64,000 nucleotides of DNA from Bacteroidota bacterium (GCA_023424015.1 JAFAEM010000027.1:1-64000), one strand, 5' to 3'. Counted from the first letter of the stretch, positions 51,720-60,591 are shown. Numbers and translations: made by a program. The notes: generated by a model not told the origin, from the sequence alone.

Positions 51720-52178
51720 ATGAATTGGAATGCTATACTACAGTTTGGACGTGCAGAGCTTGAATTATTTCGAGTCAAAGCAAGCTGCCTATTGTTATGC
51801 AGTGTCATACTATTTTCCAGCTGCGATGAATCCGATAAAAGTCCGGAACCGACCCGGAAGAAAACCGACTATATTAAAAAAATAGAAGGGCGCAATGATA
51901 GTATACCGGCGGAAGATGCGCGCCGCGGCGAAGTACTGATCGCGTATTCGGATTGCAAGCAATGTCATACCAGGGAGAAAAGAGCAAAGGGCCCGGCATT
52001 TGAAGATATCGCTGAAAAATATCCTGCCAACGAGGCCTTTATTAAGATGCTTGCGCAAAAGATCATTCATGGTGGTTATGGCACCTGGGGCCGGCCCGTC
52101 ATGGACCCGCACCCGCATTTATCGGTGGAGGATGCTGAGATGATGGTAAAGTATATTCTTTCACTGAAGAACTTGTAA
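51720..52178 (+). CDS. Cytochrome c lipoprotein (c551/c552-like)
   Basis: 152 residues from ATG 51720 (MNWNAILQFG); the signal is unusually long, with lipobox FSSCDE at about residue 38-43. One haem motif, YSDCKQCHTREKRAKGP, and the axial Met in WGRPVMDPHPHLS mark a small class I cytochrome. It would be lipid-anchored in the periplasm as a mobile or docked electron carrier. It stands alone, and a terminator-like hairpin follows at 52388. Confidence 0.85.
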   Translation: MNWNAILQFGRAELELFRVKASCLLLCSVILFSSCDESDKSPEPTRKKTDYIKKIEGRNDSIPAEDARRGEVLIAYSDCKQCHTREKRAKGPAFEDIAEKYPANEAFIKMLAQKIIHGGYGTWGRPVMDPHPHLSVEDAEMMVKYILSLKNL

Positions 52179-52647
52179 TCCAGGCTAAAAGGCAAACCCA
52201 ATACGTAAATTTTCATAAAAGAACTGGTGAATTTTCTATTGCAACGCCAATTTTAAGGTTTTATGTTTGTATCAGGACGTTGATTGAAACCCTATCCAAT
52301 ATCATCCTGAAAGATCGATCCAAATCCAAAAAACCAATTTAAAATCCAAATCCGGTCGACTCCTATTTTACCGTCCAGTAAAGTTTTAATAAGCCACCGC
52401 TTTCGCTGTGGCTTATTTATTAATTGTCTTTCTCCGTGTAGCTGGAATCCCCATAAGACGGAATTGTCCAGGTTCTCAACATCAGCAATGCAAGTCTCAA
52501 TCCAGGTTTACTTCAACTATTTTGAAAATTGAAGTGACTTTCTTCAAACATGTTTTCCTGACCAGGTTTTTCATGGGGACAACGGACTTTAAACCCGGAT
52601 CATTTATTCTGCTGACAAAATTCTAATTTTACCCTGAACTACTGTAT
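52179..52647. other. Gene-free gap holding a terminator
   Basis: Apart from the hairpin at 52388-52417, no frame or repeat is convincing. The stretch 52420-52640 is AT-rich and leads to the next lipoprotein gene. Confidence 0.45.
52388..52417 (+). terminator. Terminator hairpin downstream of the cytochrome c gene
   Basis: AATAAGCCAC (52388-52397) pairs perfectly with GTGGCTTATT (52408-52417), then TATTAATTGTCTTTC. The stem is strong and the tail T-rich. It lies ~210 bp after the cytochrome stop. Confidence 0.6.
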
Positions 52648-53829
52648 ATGATTAAGGCAAGGCTCTCATTTATTGTCTCTTGTTTCACGATTCTTTATTC
52701 GTCTTGCAAGGATGATACGCCTTTTGAAAAAGACCTTAATTTTTTGGAGAAATATGATAGTGTTATCGTACTCTCCCGTGGCGATGCAGAATTGATCGTT
52801 TCTCCGAAGTACCAGGCAAAAGTTTTTACATCCACCACCGGCGATGGGTTGAGCCATGGCTGGATCAACTATGATGTGTTTGACGCTCCACCCGATCCGC
52901 ACATGAATGCTTATGGTGGTGAAAACAGGATTTGGCTCGGTCCTGAAGGTGGGCCCTTCTCCCTTTTCTTCCCTAAAGGTTTTGTAATGGATTTTGCAAA
53001 CTGGAAGATCCCTGCCGCCTTTGATACAGAACCCTGGAAACTTGTTTTTGCAACCGACACCAATGCGCTGATGCAAAAGGATATGAAGTTGGCCAACTAT
53101 TCGGGAACCGAACTTTTGGCATCAGTTGAGCGGGAAATAATAGCCCTGGATAAACCTTCCATCGAACGACTGATCGGCGCAAGTTATGGCGACGAGATCC
53201 GGGCGGTGGGTTATATGACAAAGAACAAACTAACCAATACCGGTTCCCGGGCCTGGAACGACTCCACCGGGGCGCCCTGCATCTGGATACTGGATATGTT
53301 TACGCCTTCCGCAAAAACCACTGTGATCATCCCATTTGAGGGTGACACTGCAAGCCGCGTGAACACCAGCTATTTTGGAAAGATTCCGGCGTCAAGATTA
53401 AAATTCCGTGACGGAGTTTTACTTTTTAAAGCCGATGGAAAGAAACGAAGTAAGATAGGAATACCTCCCGACGTGGCCAGGAGTATCGCAGGCAGTTACG
53501 ACCCGGATAAAAAAACGCTTACACTTACTGTTTTCGATATTCATCCCGCTGCGCCTTACCTCAACATGGAATGGACCACAGAAAAGCCACCCTTCAGCGG
53601 AGATGCCATAAATGCTTATAATGACGGCCCGCTCGAAGATGGACGATTGCTAGGGCCTTTTTATGAACTCGAATCTGTTTCGCCAGCCGCTTTCCTGTCA
53701 CCGGGTCAATCCTTGTCCCACTATCACAGTGTGTTTCATCTTACCGGTAGTGAAGATTTGCTAGATGCTATTTGCAAAAAAACATTGGGAATATCGCTGC
53801 AGGAGGTAAAAAAGACCATGGATCAATAG
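52648..53829 (+). CDS. DUF6786-like lipoprotein
   Basis: 393 residues, lipobox YSSCKD. Conserved-looking segments are STTGDGLSHGWINYD, HMNAYGGENRIWLGPEGG and YGDEIRAVGYMTKNKL, together with ALFLSPGQSLSHYHSV-like wording near the end (AAFLSPGQSLSHYHSVFH). I associate this with the DUF6786 family, whose fold recalls aldose epimerases, but from memory only. It is probably a periplasmic enzyme or carbohydrate-binding protein. It has no operon partner. Confidence 0.7.
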   Translation: MIKARLSFIVSCFTILYSSCKDDTPFEKDLNFLEKYDSVIVLSRGDAELIVSPKYQAKVFTSTTGDGLSHGWINYDVFDAPPDPHMNAYGGENRIWLGPEGGPFSLFFPKGFVMDFANWKIPAAFDTEPWKLVFATDTNALMQKDMKLANYSGTELLASVEREIIALDKPSIERLIGASYGDEIRAVGYMTKNKLTNTGSRAWNDSTGAPCIWILDMFTPSAKTTVIIPFEGDTASRVNTSYFGKIPASRLKFRDGVLLFKADGKKRSKIGIPPDVARSIAGSYDPDKKTLTLTVFDIHPAAPYLNMEWTTEKPPFSGDAINAYNDGPLEDGRLLGPFYELESVSPAAFLSPGQSLSHYHSVFHLTGSEDLLDAICKKTLGISLQEVKKTMDQ

Positions 53830-53961
53830 CCTTGTATAATGGCTGGCCGGCACTAAACTGACCTGTATCAGGCTTTCACTAACCAAAATCAGCATTAGTA
53901 TGATCTGCATCATCGGACAAGCCGGATGGCAGCCGCAATTTTGTATCCTAAAAAGATATAA

Positions 53962-54318
53962 ATGGGAACTATACAAAGAGCGATTCACGGAATTCAACTT
54001 GATGCGACCGTAAGAAAATCTACACTGGTACACCGTTTTTTTAACTGGTGCGAAGGCCAGGAAAAAAATCGCCTGGGTTGGTTGGCTGGCATTCTAACAG
54101 GTCATGGCTGCTTTATTACACCCCTTGTACTATTAGTGGTGGTATCGACAGGCAATAATTTCATTTACTGGCCAATGATCATCGCAGCGATGGGTATGTG
54201 CCTGGTAACAAATCTTGCTGCCATGCCGACCAGGGTCACGATCCCGGTTTTTTTCCTTAGCTTGCTGATTGACCTGGGTATTGTTATCAGTTGTGTAGCA
54301 GTAGCGATGGGAGCTTAA
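53962..54318 (+). CDS. Uncharacterised three-helix membrane protein
   Basis: 118 residues: a basic cytoplasmic N-terminus (~1-38, VHRFFNWCEGQEKNRLG) followed by three hydrophobic segments (~40-60, 68-86, 92-116). A GHGCFITPLV turn in the first helix is the only recognisable feature. Family unknown. A weak TGA-N6-TCA palindrome lies at 53857-53872. Confidence 0.6.
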   Translation: MGTIQRAIHGIQLDATVRKSTLVHRFFNWCEGQEKNRLGWLAGILTGHGCFITPLVLLVVVSTGNNFIYWPMIIAAMGMCLVTNLAAMPTRVTIPVFFLSLLIDLGIVISCVAVAMGA

Positions 54319-54398
54319 AAACTCAGGTCTGGACGGGTTCGTGAGAAATGGACAACCAAAGTTTGTAGCAGGCAAACCAAACTAAAGAATTATTCATT

Positions 54399-54869
54399 AT
54401 GAAACATTCCGGGTTACATAACCGCGGGGAACTATCTCGCGATAGAATCGACAAACTTCTATATGGCCAGGCTTATGGCCGGCTTGCCAGTGCCGATGGC
54501 GACCAGCCATATATCGTGCCTGTAACCTATGCCTATGATGGAAAATATATTTATGGGCAAACCAATGAAGGCACCAAACTGGAGTTGCTTCGCAAGAATC
54601 CAAAAGTCTGTTTTGAAACGGATGTGATGACAGGAATGCACGACTGGCAGGGTGTGGTGATCCAGGGAAAATTTGAAGAGCTAAAGGGAGAAGAAGCTGA
54701 AAAAGCAAGAGAGGTCCTGTTCAATAAAGTATTTCCCCTGATGACCAACAATATGATTCACTCCTTCGAACACGAAGTGACCGCCGAACTCGACGACAGC
54801 ACACGGGTAAAATCAACCATGTACCGGATAGTCATCAAAACAATTAGTGGTCGTTTTCAGAAACAATAA
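54399..54869 (+). CDS. Pyridoxamine-5'-phosphate-oxidase-like flavin-binding protein (NimA-type)
   Basis: 156 residues with a split-barrel FMN fold: GRLASADGDQPYIVPVTYAY, YGQTNEGTKLELLRKNPKVCFETD and WQGVVIQGKFEEL. This is the NimA/PNPOx-like class, which often reduces nitro compounds or flavin-linked substrates in the cytoplasm. It converges with an XRE gene across a shared hairpin. Confidence 0.88.
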   Translation: MKHSGLHNRGELSRDRIDKLLYGQAYGRLASADGDQPYIVPVTYAYDGKYIYGQTNEGTKLELLRKNPKVCFETDVMTGMHDWQGVVIQGKFEELKGEEAEKAREVLFNKVFPLMTNNMIHSFEHEVTAELDDSTRVKSTMYRIVIKTISGRFQKQ

Positions 54870-54875
54870 AATATA

Positions 54876-54902
54876 AACGCGCTTTCTATAAGGAAGCGCG
54901 TT
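54876..54902. terminator. Bidirectional hairpin between convergent genes
   Basis: AACGCGCTT (54876-54884) pairs with AAGCGCGTT (54894-54902). It lies 6 bp past the stop of the flavin-protein gene and contains the stop codon of the minus-strand XRE gene. A/T-rich flanks on the left side suit the minus-strand transcript. Confidence 0.65.
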
Positions 54903-55191
54903 GTACCAGGGATTCTTCCTGCCTGGCCAGATCCAAATTCTTCACCTGGGTCATTGGGATCGACTCACTTGCCAGTCCTCCTGTAAAAAATTCTGCCATA
55001 TCGGTTTCCAGTGCGGTACTGATCTTCCTGAGTGTAAGTACAGTCACATTGGTTTTACCGGATTCGATACGCGACATACTTGCTTTTTCGAAATTGCAAA
55101 GCCTGGCTAACTGGTGTTGCGTGATCTTTTTGCTGAGGCGGATCATCCGGATCTTCTGTCCGAGTGCCGCTAAAAATGTCGAATCATTCAT
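54886..55191 (-). CDS. XRE-family helix-turn-helix regulator
   Basis: 101 residues from ATG 55191 (MNDSTFLAALGQKIRM); a 49-codon open extension covers the promoter boxes and is rejected. The HTH_3 domain (~8-65) reads MIRLSKKITQHQLARLCNFEKASMSRIESGKTNV in pieces: QHQLARLCNFEKASMSRIES is the HTH. The C-terminal ~35 residues end the domain with EFFTGGL. It is a small DNA-binding protein with no sensor domain. Two TGAC-N4-GTCA boxes precede it, so it may belong to the same redox regulon. Confidence 0.85.
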   Translation of the reverse strand: MNDSTFLAALGQKIRMIRLSKKITQHQLARLCNFEKASMSRIESGKTNVTVLTLRKISTALETDMAEFFTGGLASESIPMTQVKNLDLARQEESLVQRASL

Positions 55192-55238
55192 ATCAAATAA
55201 ATTCAGGTAGCAAGCTAGAGAAAATCCCAGGCAGATTT

Positions 55239-55306
55239 TATGACTTTTGTCAAAAAAAATATGTTTTTGATTAGTTCTGATACTCCCGATTCTGACTTTA
55301 GTCACA
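55239..55306 (-). promoter_or_regulatory. Two Crp/Fnr-like boxes before the XRE gene
   Basis: TGACTTTTGTCA (55241-55252) and TGACTTTAGTCA (55293-55304), both symmetric TGAC-N4-GTCA words, 52 bp centre to centre (about five helical turns). The second is identical to the oxidase operon box at 15263-15274. No clear -7 element lies 21 bp from the first; TAGCTTGC at that place has two mismatches. Confidence 0.5.
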
Positions 55307-55332
55307 TAAAAAAACCCCGGTGAAAACCGGGG
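55307..55332 (-). terminator. Terminator of the NarL-type regulator gene
   Basis: CCCCGG (55315-55320) and CCGGGG (55327-55332) around TGAAAA; on the minus strand seven T residues follow the stem. It lies ~150 bp after the stop of the gene at 55481-56143 and directly next to a Crp-type box of the following XRE gene. Confidence 0.75.
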
Positions 55333-55480
55333 AACCATTAAACAAAAAATCTACATTCCTTAGCGGAAATGTGTCCACTTATGTCTAATATCAAAACTAG
55401 GATCGTAACTGTTATCTTTTCCTGACCCTGAGTGGTCGAAAACATGAGATTGGTCAGTTGAATTGCATTTGGCTCCTCCT

Positions 55481-56143
55481 TTACGAAGCTTCGCGCACAC
55501 TTGTAAACTCAAAACCCGCCTGGTTGATATAATTGATCAAAGCCGGTGTATTCTTTAGCTTTAGTTTCTTTAATATATTATAGCGGTGTGCTTCCACAGT
55601 CTTGAATGAAATGCCCATACTCTCTGAGATCTCCTTTGAGGAAAATCCCTTTTTCACAAAATCAATGATTTGAATCTCACGGTTTGAAAGCGATTCGAAA
55701 GCAGGACATGGGTTTTCCCCTTCGATCATATTATTTGCGATATTATTCCTCGTGGTTTCGCAGATATACTTACGGCCGCTATGAATATCAACGATCGCCT
55801 GGCGGATCTCATCGCCAGAACTTCCTTTAGCTACATAACCACTCGCGCCTTCACGGAGCATCTTACGTACAAGCGATACCTGGGTATGCATGGAAACACC
55901 CAATATTTTGGTAGCCGGAGATATTTGTCTGATCAGCGGAATGGCCTCGATACCATTCATGCCAGGGAGGTTTATATCCATCAATAAAACATCGGGTCTT
56001 AAAGCGCCTACTAATTGCAAAGTTTCTTCAGCGCTTCCAGATTTAGCAACCACCTCAAACCGGGGATCCGCATCTAATAACAGAGCGCAGGCCTCTCTTA
56101 CGAGTGTATGATCTTCAACAATAAAAATTGAGATTTTTTTCAT
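55481..56143 (-). CDS. NarL/FixJ-family response regulator
   Basis: 220 residues: receiver domain (~1-125) with acidic pocket VEDH and phosphoacceptor in VLLMDINLPGMNG (about D58), then a LuxR-type HTH (~155-215) with SLSNREIQIIDFVKKGFSSKEISESMGISFKTVEAHR. No kinase is nearby, so its partner is encoded elsewhere. The target genes are unknown; the single neighbour on the same strand is a glycosidase. Confidence 0.92.
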   Translation of the reverse strand: MKKISIFIVEDHTLVREACALLLDADPRFEVVAKSGSAEETLQLVGALRPDVLLMDINLPGMNGIEAIPLIRQISPATKILGVSMHTQVSLVRKMLREGASGYVAKGSSGDEIRQAIVDIHSGRKYICETTRNNIANNMIEGENPCPAFESLSNREIQIIDFVKKGFSSKEISESMGISFKTVEAHRYNILKKLKLKNTPALINYINQAGFEFTSVREAS

Positions 56144-56259
56144 TATTTGTTACAGCTTGGGTTCCGGATGGCTGCAAAAATGCGGCAACACTAAATAGTA
56201 AACAATAGAAGCGAATATGTTTCCCATGTAGTAAATAAACTACACATATTTTTAAGTGA

Positions 56260-58002
56260 TTATCTTTTATCAATAGCTACACAAACGGTTGCGCGAGCTG
56301 GTACACTAAGTTTTATACCGCTAGCCGTAGTGGCAGAAAAAGCATTTAGCGTAGAATAATTGCCCGGACCACCTGCAGCTCCTGTTGGTCCCTGACCATT
56401 GACAAAAACTTTCCTGGAGAAACCGGCATTATCATCACCACCCGTGAGTGTATACCAGTAATACCTGGCTCCCGGATTGAAATTGTTCACCTTTATTTCC
56501 ACATTCGTAGCTACCGCTGACCTGTTCACAAGAGTAATACCCACCTGTCCTGATGAAAAGGTGGAAGCATAAGTTTCAATTCCTGTGCTGCTGTTGATAG
56601 TTGATTGTACCAACCTGTCACCCAGGAATTTTTGAAAGAAATACAAATGATAAAACGCCGGGCGTGGATTCCATTTTGGAATACCATCTGGTTCATCTCC
56701 ATTATTGAACATGCCATGGTCATTACCATTTTCCCAGGCATTGGCAAGATCCCATCTTGCCGTCATACCAAATTTATTCTTCAGGGCTTCACCCACCACC
56801 ATCACGCCATGCATCCCATTGATATGCGATACCTGCTGCTTAAGACCTGTCGCGAAAATATTCCATTCAGTCAACGCCACAGGTTTCTCTGGAACGCCGC
56901 CCGCCTGTAAGGCTTGTTTTACAAAATCCATCAGCCGTTTTGGCTCGGCAACACCGCTTGTGAGGATATCAGCGGCATTGGTTGGCTGGTTATAGGGTGT
57001 AAAATAACTATGTACGATATAAAAATCAGGCGCATTTCCAGCTTCAGGGATAACACCCTGGTTCCAGGTTTTTACGGTATTGGTATTCCAGGATTGTGGC
57101 GGGCTATCAAACAGTACTGCGCCAATATCAATTGTTTTTCCAATCTCCTGCGCAGCCTTACGCATCGAATCAGCGAATACTTTGAAATGGCGGCCATATA
57201 GCTGTCCATCGGCGAACTCAGGCTGTCCATCTTTATTCAATGCCGGATCTATACGATAGCCCGCTTCCCAATCGCCGAAACTTTCATTCCCAATTTCCCA
57301 ATAACGGGTGCGTCCATTATCATACCTGACCCAGTCTGCAGCCAGGTGAGCCGCCGCCGCCACAGGGTCAGCCGAAGTCCCATACCGTGCATAACCGTAG
57401 TTAATGGTGATCATCCCGGTGTTGTTGGTTTGTTGCAGCAGCTTATAGTAATTATCAACAGAAAATGTCCAGCTCTCAGTGTTTTTCCCGTACCAGTAAC
57501 CTGCTGTTTCTTTCGACCCGTCTGCTTTTACCAATTGCTCAGGTACATCTGCCGGCGGCATATTTTTTTGTGCATTCCAAAAAAATATATCGCTGATACT
57601 ACCTCCCGGAAACCTGAGGATATGCGGCTTCAGTTGTTTGATATGATTGACCAATATCGGTTCTGTCACGATCTGGCCCATCCATAAATTGGAATTATTA
57701 CCTGCAATGGATCTTGGAATTTTTGTAATGACCGAACCTGTTTCGATGGTAACAGTTGAAGTAGTATTGACTGGCGTACTTCCCGCGCTAAAGGATGGAG
57801 TTGTAAAAGTTTTCGGTTGCCAGTCGTCCAGAAAAAATCCAATCGTAGATGCCAGCATGGGATCGACAGGCGGAACCACCACAACCGTGTCTGGCGGCGG
57901 TGGACCGGGAGGGGGTGGCGCCGGGTCGTTATCGTCACCCGTACTTTTCTTGCAATTAAGCAAACAAATGCCGATACAACCTATGAGTATGATTCGATAC
58001 AT
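56260..58002 (-). CDS. Glycoside hydrolase lipoprotein, alpha-L-arabinofuranosidase-like (GH51/GH39 clan)
   Basis: 580 residues with lipobox LLNCKK and a Pro-rich linker (~27-50). A TIM-barrel (~75-470) has the acid/base Glu in RYWEIGNESFGDW and the nucleophile Glu in PVALTEWNIFA, the pair spacing of clan GH-A enzymes. A beta-sandwich ends the protein (VEIKVNNFNPGARYYWY). The motif set resembles GH51 and GH39 enzymes; the substrate is probably an arabinose- or xylose-containing plant polymer. It is exposed outside the cytoplasm. It has no SusC/D neighbours here. Confidence 0.78.
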   Translation of the reverse strand: MYRIILIGCIGICLLNCKKSTGDDNDPAPPPPGPPPPDTVVVVPPVDPMLASTIGFFLDDWQPKTFTTPSFSAGSTPVNTTSTVTIETGSVITKIPRSIAGNNSNLWMGQIVTEPILVNHIKQLKPHILRFPGGSISDIFFWNAQKNMPPADVPEQLVKADGSKETAGYWYGKNTESWTFSVDNYYKLLQQTNNTGMITINYGYARYGTSADPVAAAAHLAADWVRYDNGRTRYWEIGNESFGDWEAGYRIDPALNKDGQPEFADGQLYGRHFKVFADSMRKAAQEIGKTIDIGAVLFDSPPQSWNTNTVKTWNQGVIPEAGNAPDFYIVHSYFTPYNQPTNAADILTSGVAEPKRLMDFVKQALQAGGVPEKPVALTEWNIFATGLKQQVSHINGMHGVMVVGEALKNKFGMTARWDLANAWENGNDHGMFNNGDEPDGIPKWNPRPAFYHLYFFQKFLGDRLVQSTINSSTGIETYASTFSSGQVGITLVNRSAVATNVEIKVNNFNPGARYYWYTLTGGDDNAGFSRKVFVNGQGPTGAAGGPGNYSTLNAFSATTASGIKLSVPARATVCVAIDKR

Positions 58003-58256
58003 CTCTAAATTTAGTCAAGATCTTTTTCTGTTTAATGACTTCGTGAAAAAATGTAAAAAGCCCTTCGATCCCGGTTGTCCCTTATTAAACTACAAAAAGT
58101 CTTTCAGGCCACATAATAGGAACTGACCCCGGACTCGTGACGGGCTATTTAAATTAAAATTGGAAAAATTATAATGCGCAACCAGTGGCAAGCTGGCAGA
58201 CTAACCTATTATCTGGCAGGTTGGCTTCGGCGGGTAAGGATTGAATTTCAACATTA

Positions 58257-58730
58257 TCAGGCAAGATGTGCTCTGAGCATCCAGGCCATCTTTTCATGCG
58301 TTTTCAGAAGCCCTGTGATGAAATCGGCTGAACCGACGTCTTTCCATTCATCTTCAAAACGTTCAATGTCCGCACGTAAAAGCATGATGATCGCCTCATG
58401 ATCGGCTAACAGAGCTTTCATAAAACTGGCGCTATCATTCTTGCTCCGCGATTCCTCCGAGAGGTGGGTGAGTGCGAGGAAAGATGTTAGCGAGCCCTCG
58501 GCATAGTGCCCAATCGTCCGCACTCTTTCAGCGACCTCATCGATGATCGTCTCGATGGTTTTGTACTGCTCCTCAAAAAATTTGTGTTTCGTCAGAAAAT
58601 CTGGCCCTTCGATATTCCAGTGTGCATTTCTGGTTTTGATATAAAGGATATGCTCATCAGCCAGCAGTGTGTTCAACGCGTGAGCTACCTCTCCCAGGTG
58701 CGCGGGTTTGATGCCTATTTCTGTTTTCAT
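58257..58730 (-). CDS. dps: Dps-family ferritin-like protein
   Basis: 157 residues of four-helix bundle. Ferroxidase residues sit between subunits in ILYIKTRNAHWNIEGPDFLTKH (His, Trp, Asp) and HKFFEEQYKTIETIIDEVAE (Glu pairs), the classical Dps motif. It stores iron and shields DNA from peroxide as a 12-mer in the cytoplasm. Length is usual for the family. A terminator-like hairpin on the same strand lies just upstream, outside its transcript. Confidence 0.93.
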   Translation of the reverse strand: MKTEIGIKPAHLGEVAHALNTLLADEHILYIKTRNAHWNIEGPDFLTKHKFFEEQYKTIETIIDEVAERVRTIGHYAEGSLTSFLALTHLSEESRSKNDSASFMKALLADHEAIIMLLRADIERFEDEWKDVGSADFITGLLKTHEKMAWMLRAHLA

Positions 58731-58759
58731 ACAAAATGTTTGTCACTAAAGTTAAGAAT

Positions 58760-58789
58760 AAAAAAAAAGGCCCGATAGAAATCAGGGCC
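58760..58789 (-). terminator. Terminator with no assigned gene, upstream of dps
   Basis: On the minus strand GGCCC-(T)-GAT / ATC-GGGCC with loop TTCT (arms 58769-58776 and 58781-58789) is followed by eight T residues. It would end a transcript arriving from 58790-59177, where no gene is visible, so it may mark a small RNA or a decayed gene. Confidence 0.6.
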
Positions 58790-59177
58790 CGTTTAAGATC
58801 AATTCTTCTGAAAAACCACGCTAGCATGGTCTCAAACACTGTTCCAGTTGGACACAGACGTCATTTTTGAACCGGAATGTATTAACAGCGATTATAATAA
58901 GGCAACCCCAGCCCCGGTTCTGACCCTAAAGAACTATTGTATTGCTGAATATGCGTTTCAAGCTAATATCCTGAAGGGTGGGAAAATTATCTACAATTCG
59001 TACCAACGCGCTCACCAATGTGTAATTTCTGCGTTGCACCTGAATAGATATTTGTAAATTAAAAATTGACTGACCCTGCCAGTTGTTCCCATATGAATTC
59101 GCAGGCTGCAACTTTTGTGACTCGTGGTACACTCATTGATATAAATACCTGGACACTTTCATCAATAACCACATTTT
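58790..59177. other. Gene-free gap between the terminator and the small lipoprotein gene
   Basis: No frame, tRNA-like cloverleaf or repeat is convincing on either strand. No TAnnTTTG element pointing to the minus-strand terminator was found. A short plus-strand frame (58848-59057) has no family resemblance. See the finding on a possible small RNA. Confidence 0.4.
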
Positions 59178-59639
59178 ATGCGTCAATTCCTGATTTTCCT
59201 GCTTTTATTCTCCGCCTGTGCCAATAAAGACAGCAGCCGGGTACTGGCATCTGCCGATACCACCGAAGTGGTCGAACTCGCTGTAAGAACAGTTCTTAGT
59301 GGCCAGTTTCCCGAAATGGAGGATGTAAAGCGCGAATCCATTTTCAGGGATTCCATTTTTTTCACGACTTCGCTTTTTCCACTTGAGAAACTGCCTGTAA
59401 AAGCAGACAGCTTTACCTTCAAGGTGATGCCTGACACGCTGATCTGTGCGATGCTTAAAACCGATACGGTATCGCCGGAGCTACCCAATTATCTACGCCT
59501 GCAAACCTTTGAAAAAACGGATACTGGGTATTTTGTACAGTTCGAAAGTGTTCTCTGTATACCCTCACCGGCGCGAGATGCCTCTGTTGGAATGCATATT
59601 CTAAAAACTAAAGACAAATTTGTTTTTGAAAATCAATAG
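59178..59639 (+). CDS. Small lipoprotein of unknown function
   Basis: 153 residues with lipobox LFSACA. The mature part is beta-rich and carries a SIFFTTSLFPLEKLP segment and a LRLQTFEKTDTGYFVQFESV strand pair; it looks like one small domain. I know of no family function; similar lone lipoproteins are common in Chitinophagaceae. No operon partner: the next gene is convergent. Confidence 0.7.
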   Translation: MRQFLIFLLLFSACANKDSSRVLASADTTEVVELAVRTVLSGQFPEMEDVKRESIFRDSIFFTTSLFPLEKLPVKADSFTFKVMPDTLICAMLKTDTVSPELPNYLRLQTFEKTDTGYFVQFESVLCIPSPARDASVGMHILKTKDKFVFENQ

Positions 59640-59687
59640 TACTGGGTTAAATGCCCGATACTATTGATTTGATCTGAATTACAACTG

Positions 59688-60113
59688 TCATGCAGCTGCC
59701 GGGGTATTGCCCGAGAATTTTCTTCTTTCAAGAAATCGGTCCAGGCTAAACTCACCGGCGCCAAACCGGGCTATGATTAAGGCACCGCCGAGCAACGATA
59801 AATTCTTTAAAAACGCCGCCAGTTCCATTTGCCTGGCCATCGGTTCAGCGATCGTCCAGAACTGGTGAAAGGTAAGTGTGACCGGAACCAGGAATAAAAC
59901 CAGCAACCATGCTCCGGCCTTCGCACGGAAGCCTAATAAGATACTCAGTCCGCCTGCCAGCTCAACAAGACCTGATAGCGGAACCAGTAATGATGCAAAT
60001 GGCAAACCTTTCGCAGCGGCGAATGCTATGGTTTGTTCATTGAAGTGACCAAACGATGAAAAAATGAAAATAAGGGCGAATAATAATCTCCCTGCAGGAA
60101 TGGTGTATTTCAT
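59688..60113 (-). CDS. DoxX-family membrane protein
   Basis: 141 residues from ATG 60113 (MKYTIPAGRLLFA). Four membrane helices with the DoxX pattern: FSSFGHFN, LVPLSGLVELAGGLSILLGF and a closing LGGALIIARFG. DoxX proteins link to thiosulfate or quinone oxidation and to redox stress in some bacteria. Divergent to it is an HxlR-type regulator, with a 16-bp palindrome between them, a common pairing for quinone- or thiol-responsive control. Confidence 0.88.
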   Translation of the reverse strand: MKYTIPAGRLLFALIFIFSSFGHFNEQTIAFAAAKGLPFASLLVPLSGLVELAGGLSILLGFRAKAGAWLLVLFLVPVTLTFHQFWTIAEPMARQMELAAFLKNLSLLGGALIIARFGAGEFSLDRFLERRKFSGNTPAAA

Positions 60114-60175
60114 ATAAAATAGTTTTTTGTGTTGTGAACACAAAATTATTTACCTTTACTATACATTAGGAAGTA

Positions 60176-60191
60176 CTATACAATTGTATAG
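60176..60191. promoter_or_regulatory. Perfect 16-bp palindrome, probable HxlR operator
   Basis: CTATACAATTGTATAG is a perfect palindrome at 60176-60191, 31 bp before the HxlR start (60223) and 62 bp before the divergent DoxX start. The half-site ACTATAC recurs on both sides (60159-60165, 60193-60199). MarR/HxlR regulators bind such sites. Confidence 0.7.
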
Positions 60192-60222
60192 CACTATACC
60201 AGATTATAGTAACACCTTCTAT

Positions 60223-60591
60223 ATGATCCAACATGGCAAACATGATAAGGGCGAGTGTTTGAATATGATACGCCCTGTAAAAGATGCACTGGATGTGCTG
60301 AATGGTAAGTGGAAACTGCCCATTATTATTGCTTTATCATTTGGTAATAAGCGTTTCAGTGAAATATCGAAAGAAATTCCGAAGATAACGGACCGTATGC
60401 TGTCAAAGGAACTTCGTGATCTGGAAATGAATAAACTCGTAAAACGAACGGTTTATGATAGTATACCAGTAACCGTTGAATACTCACTTACTGAATACGG
60501 AAACTCCCTGGACAAAGTCATTAATGAACTTCGGAAATGGGGTCTGCAGCACCGGAAACTAATAACGGGAAAGTCGAGGAGCGCTTCTTAA
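60223..60591 (+). CDS. HxlR-family transcriptional regulator
   Basis: 122 residues from ATG 60223 (MIQHGKHDKGECLNM). The winged HTH shows the family line VKDALDVLNGKWKLPIIIAL, FSEISKEIPKITDRMLSKEL and VEYSLTEYGNSL. A single Cys near residue 12 (GECLN) matches the redox-sensing Cys of HxlR/YodB regulators. It most likely represses itself and the divergent doxX through the 60176-60191 operator, responding to quinones or electrophiles. Confidence 0.9.
   Translation: MIQHGKHDKGECLNMIRPVKDALDVLNGKWKLPIIIALSFGNKRFSEISKEIPKITDRMLSKELRDLEMNKLVKRTVYDSIPVTVEYSLTEYGNSLDKVINELRKWGLQHRKLITGKSRSAS

Noticed and set aside
53857..53872. TGA-N6-TCA palindrome before the three-helix membrane protein
   Set aside because: No -7 element at 21 bp; a one-mismatch element lies 63 bp away, which is in phase but too weak to claim.
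58657..58839. 60-codon minus-strand frame overlapping the dps start
   Set aside because: It spans a terminator and the dps start in a different frame.
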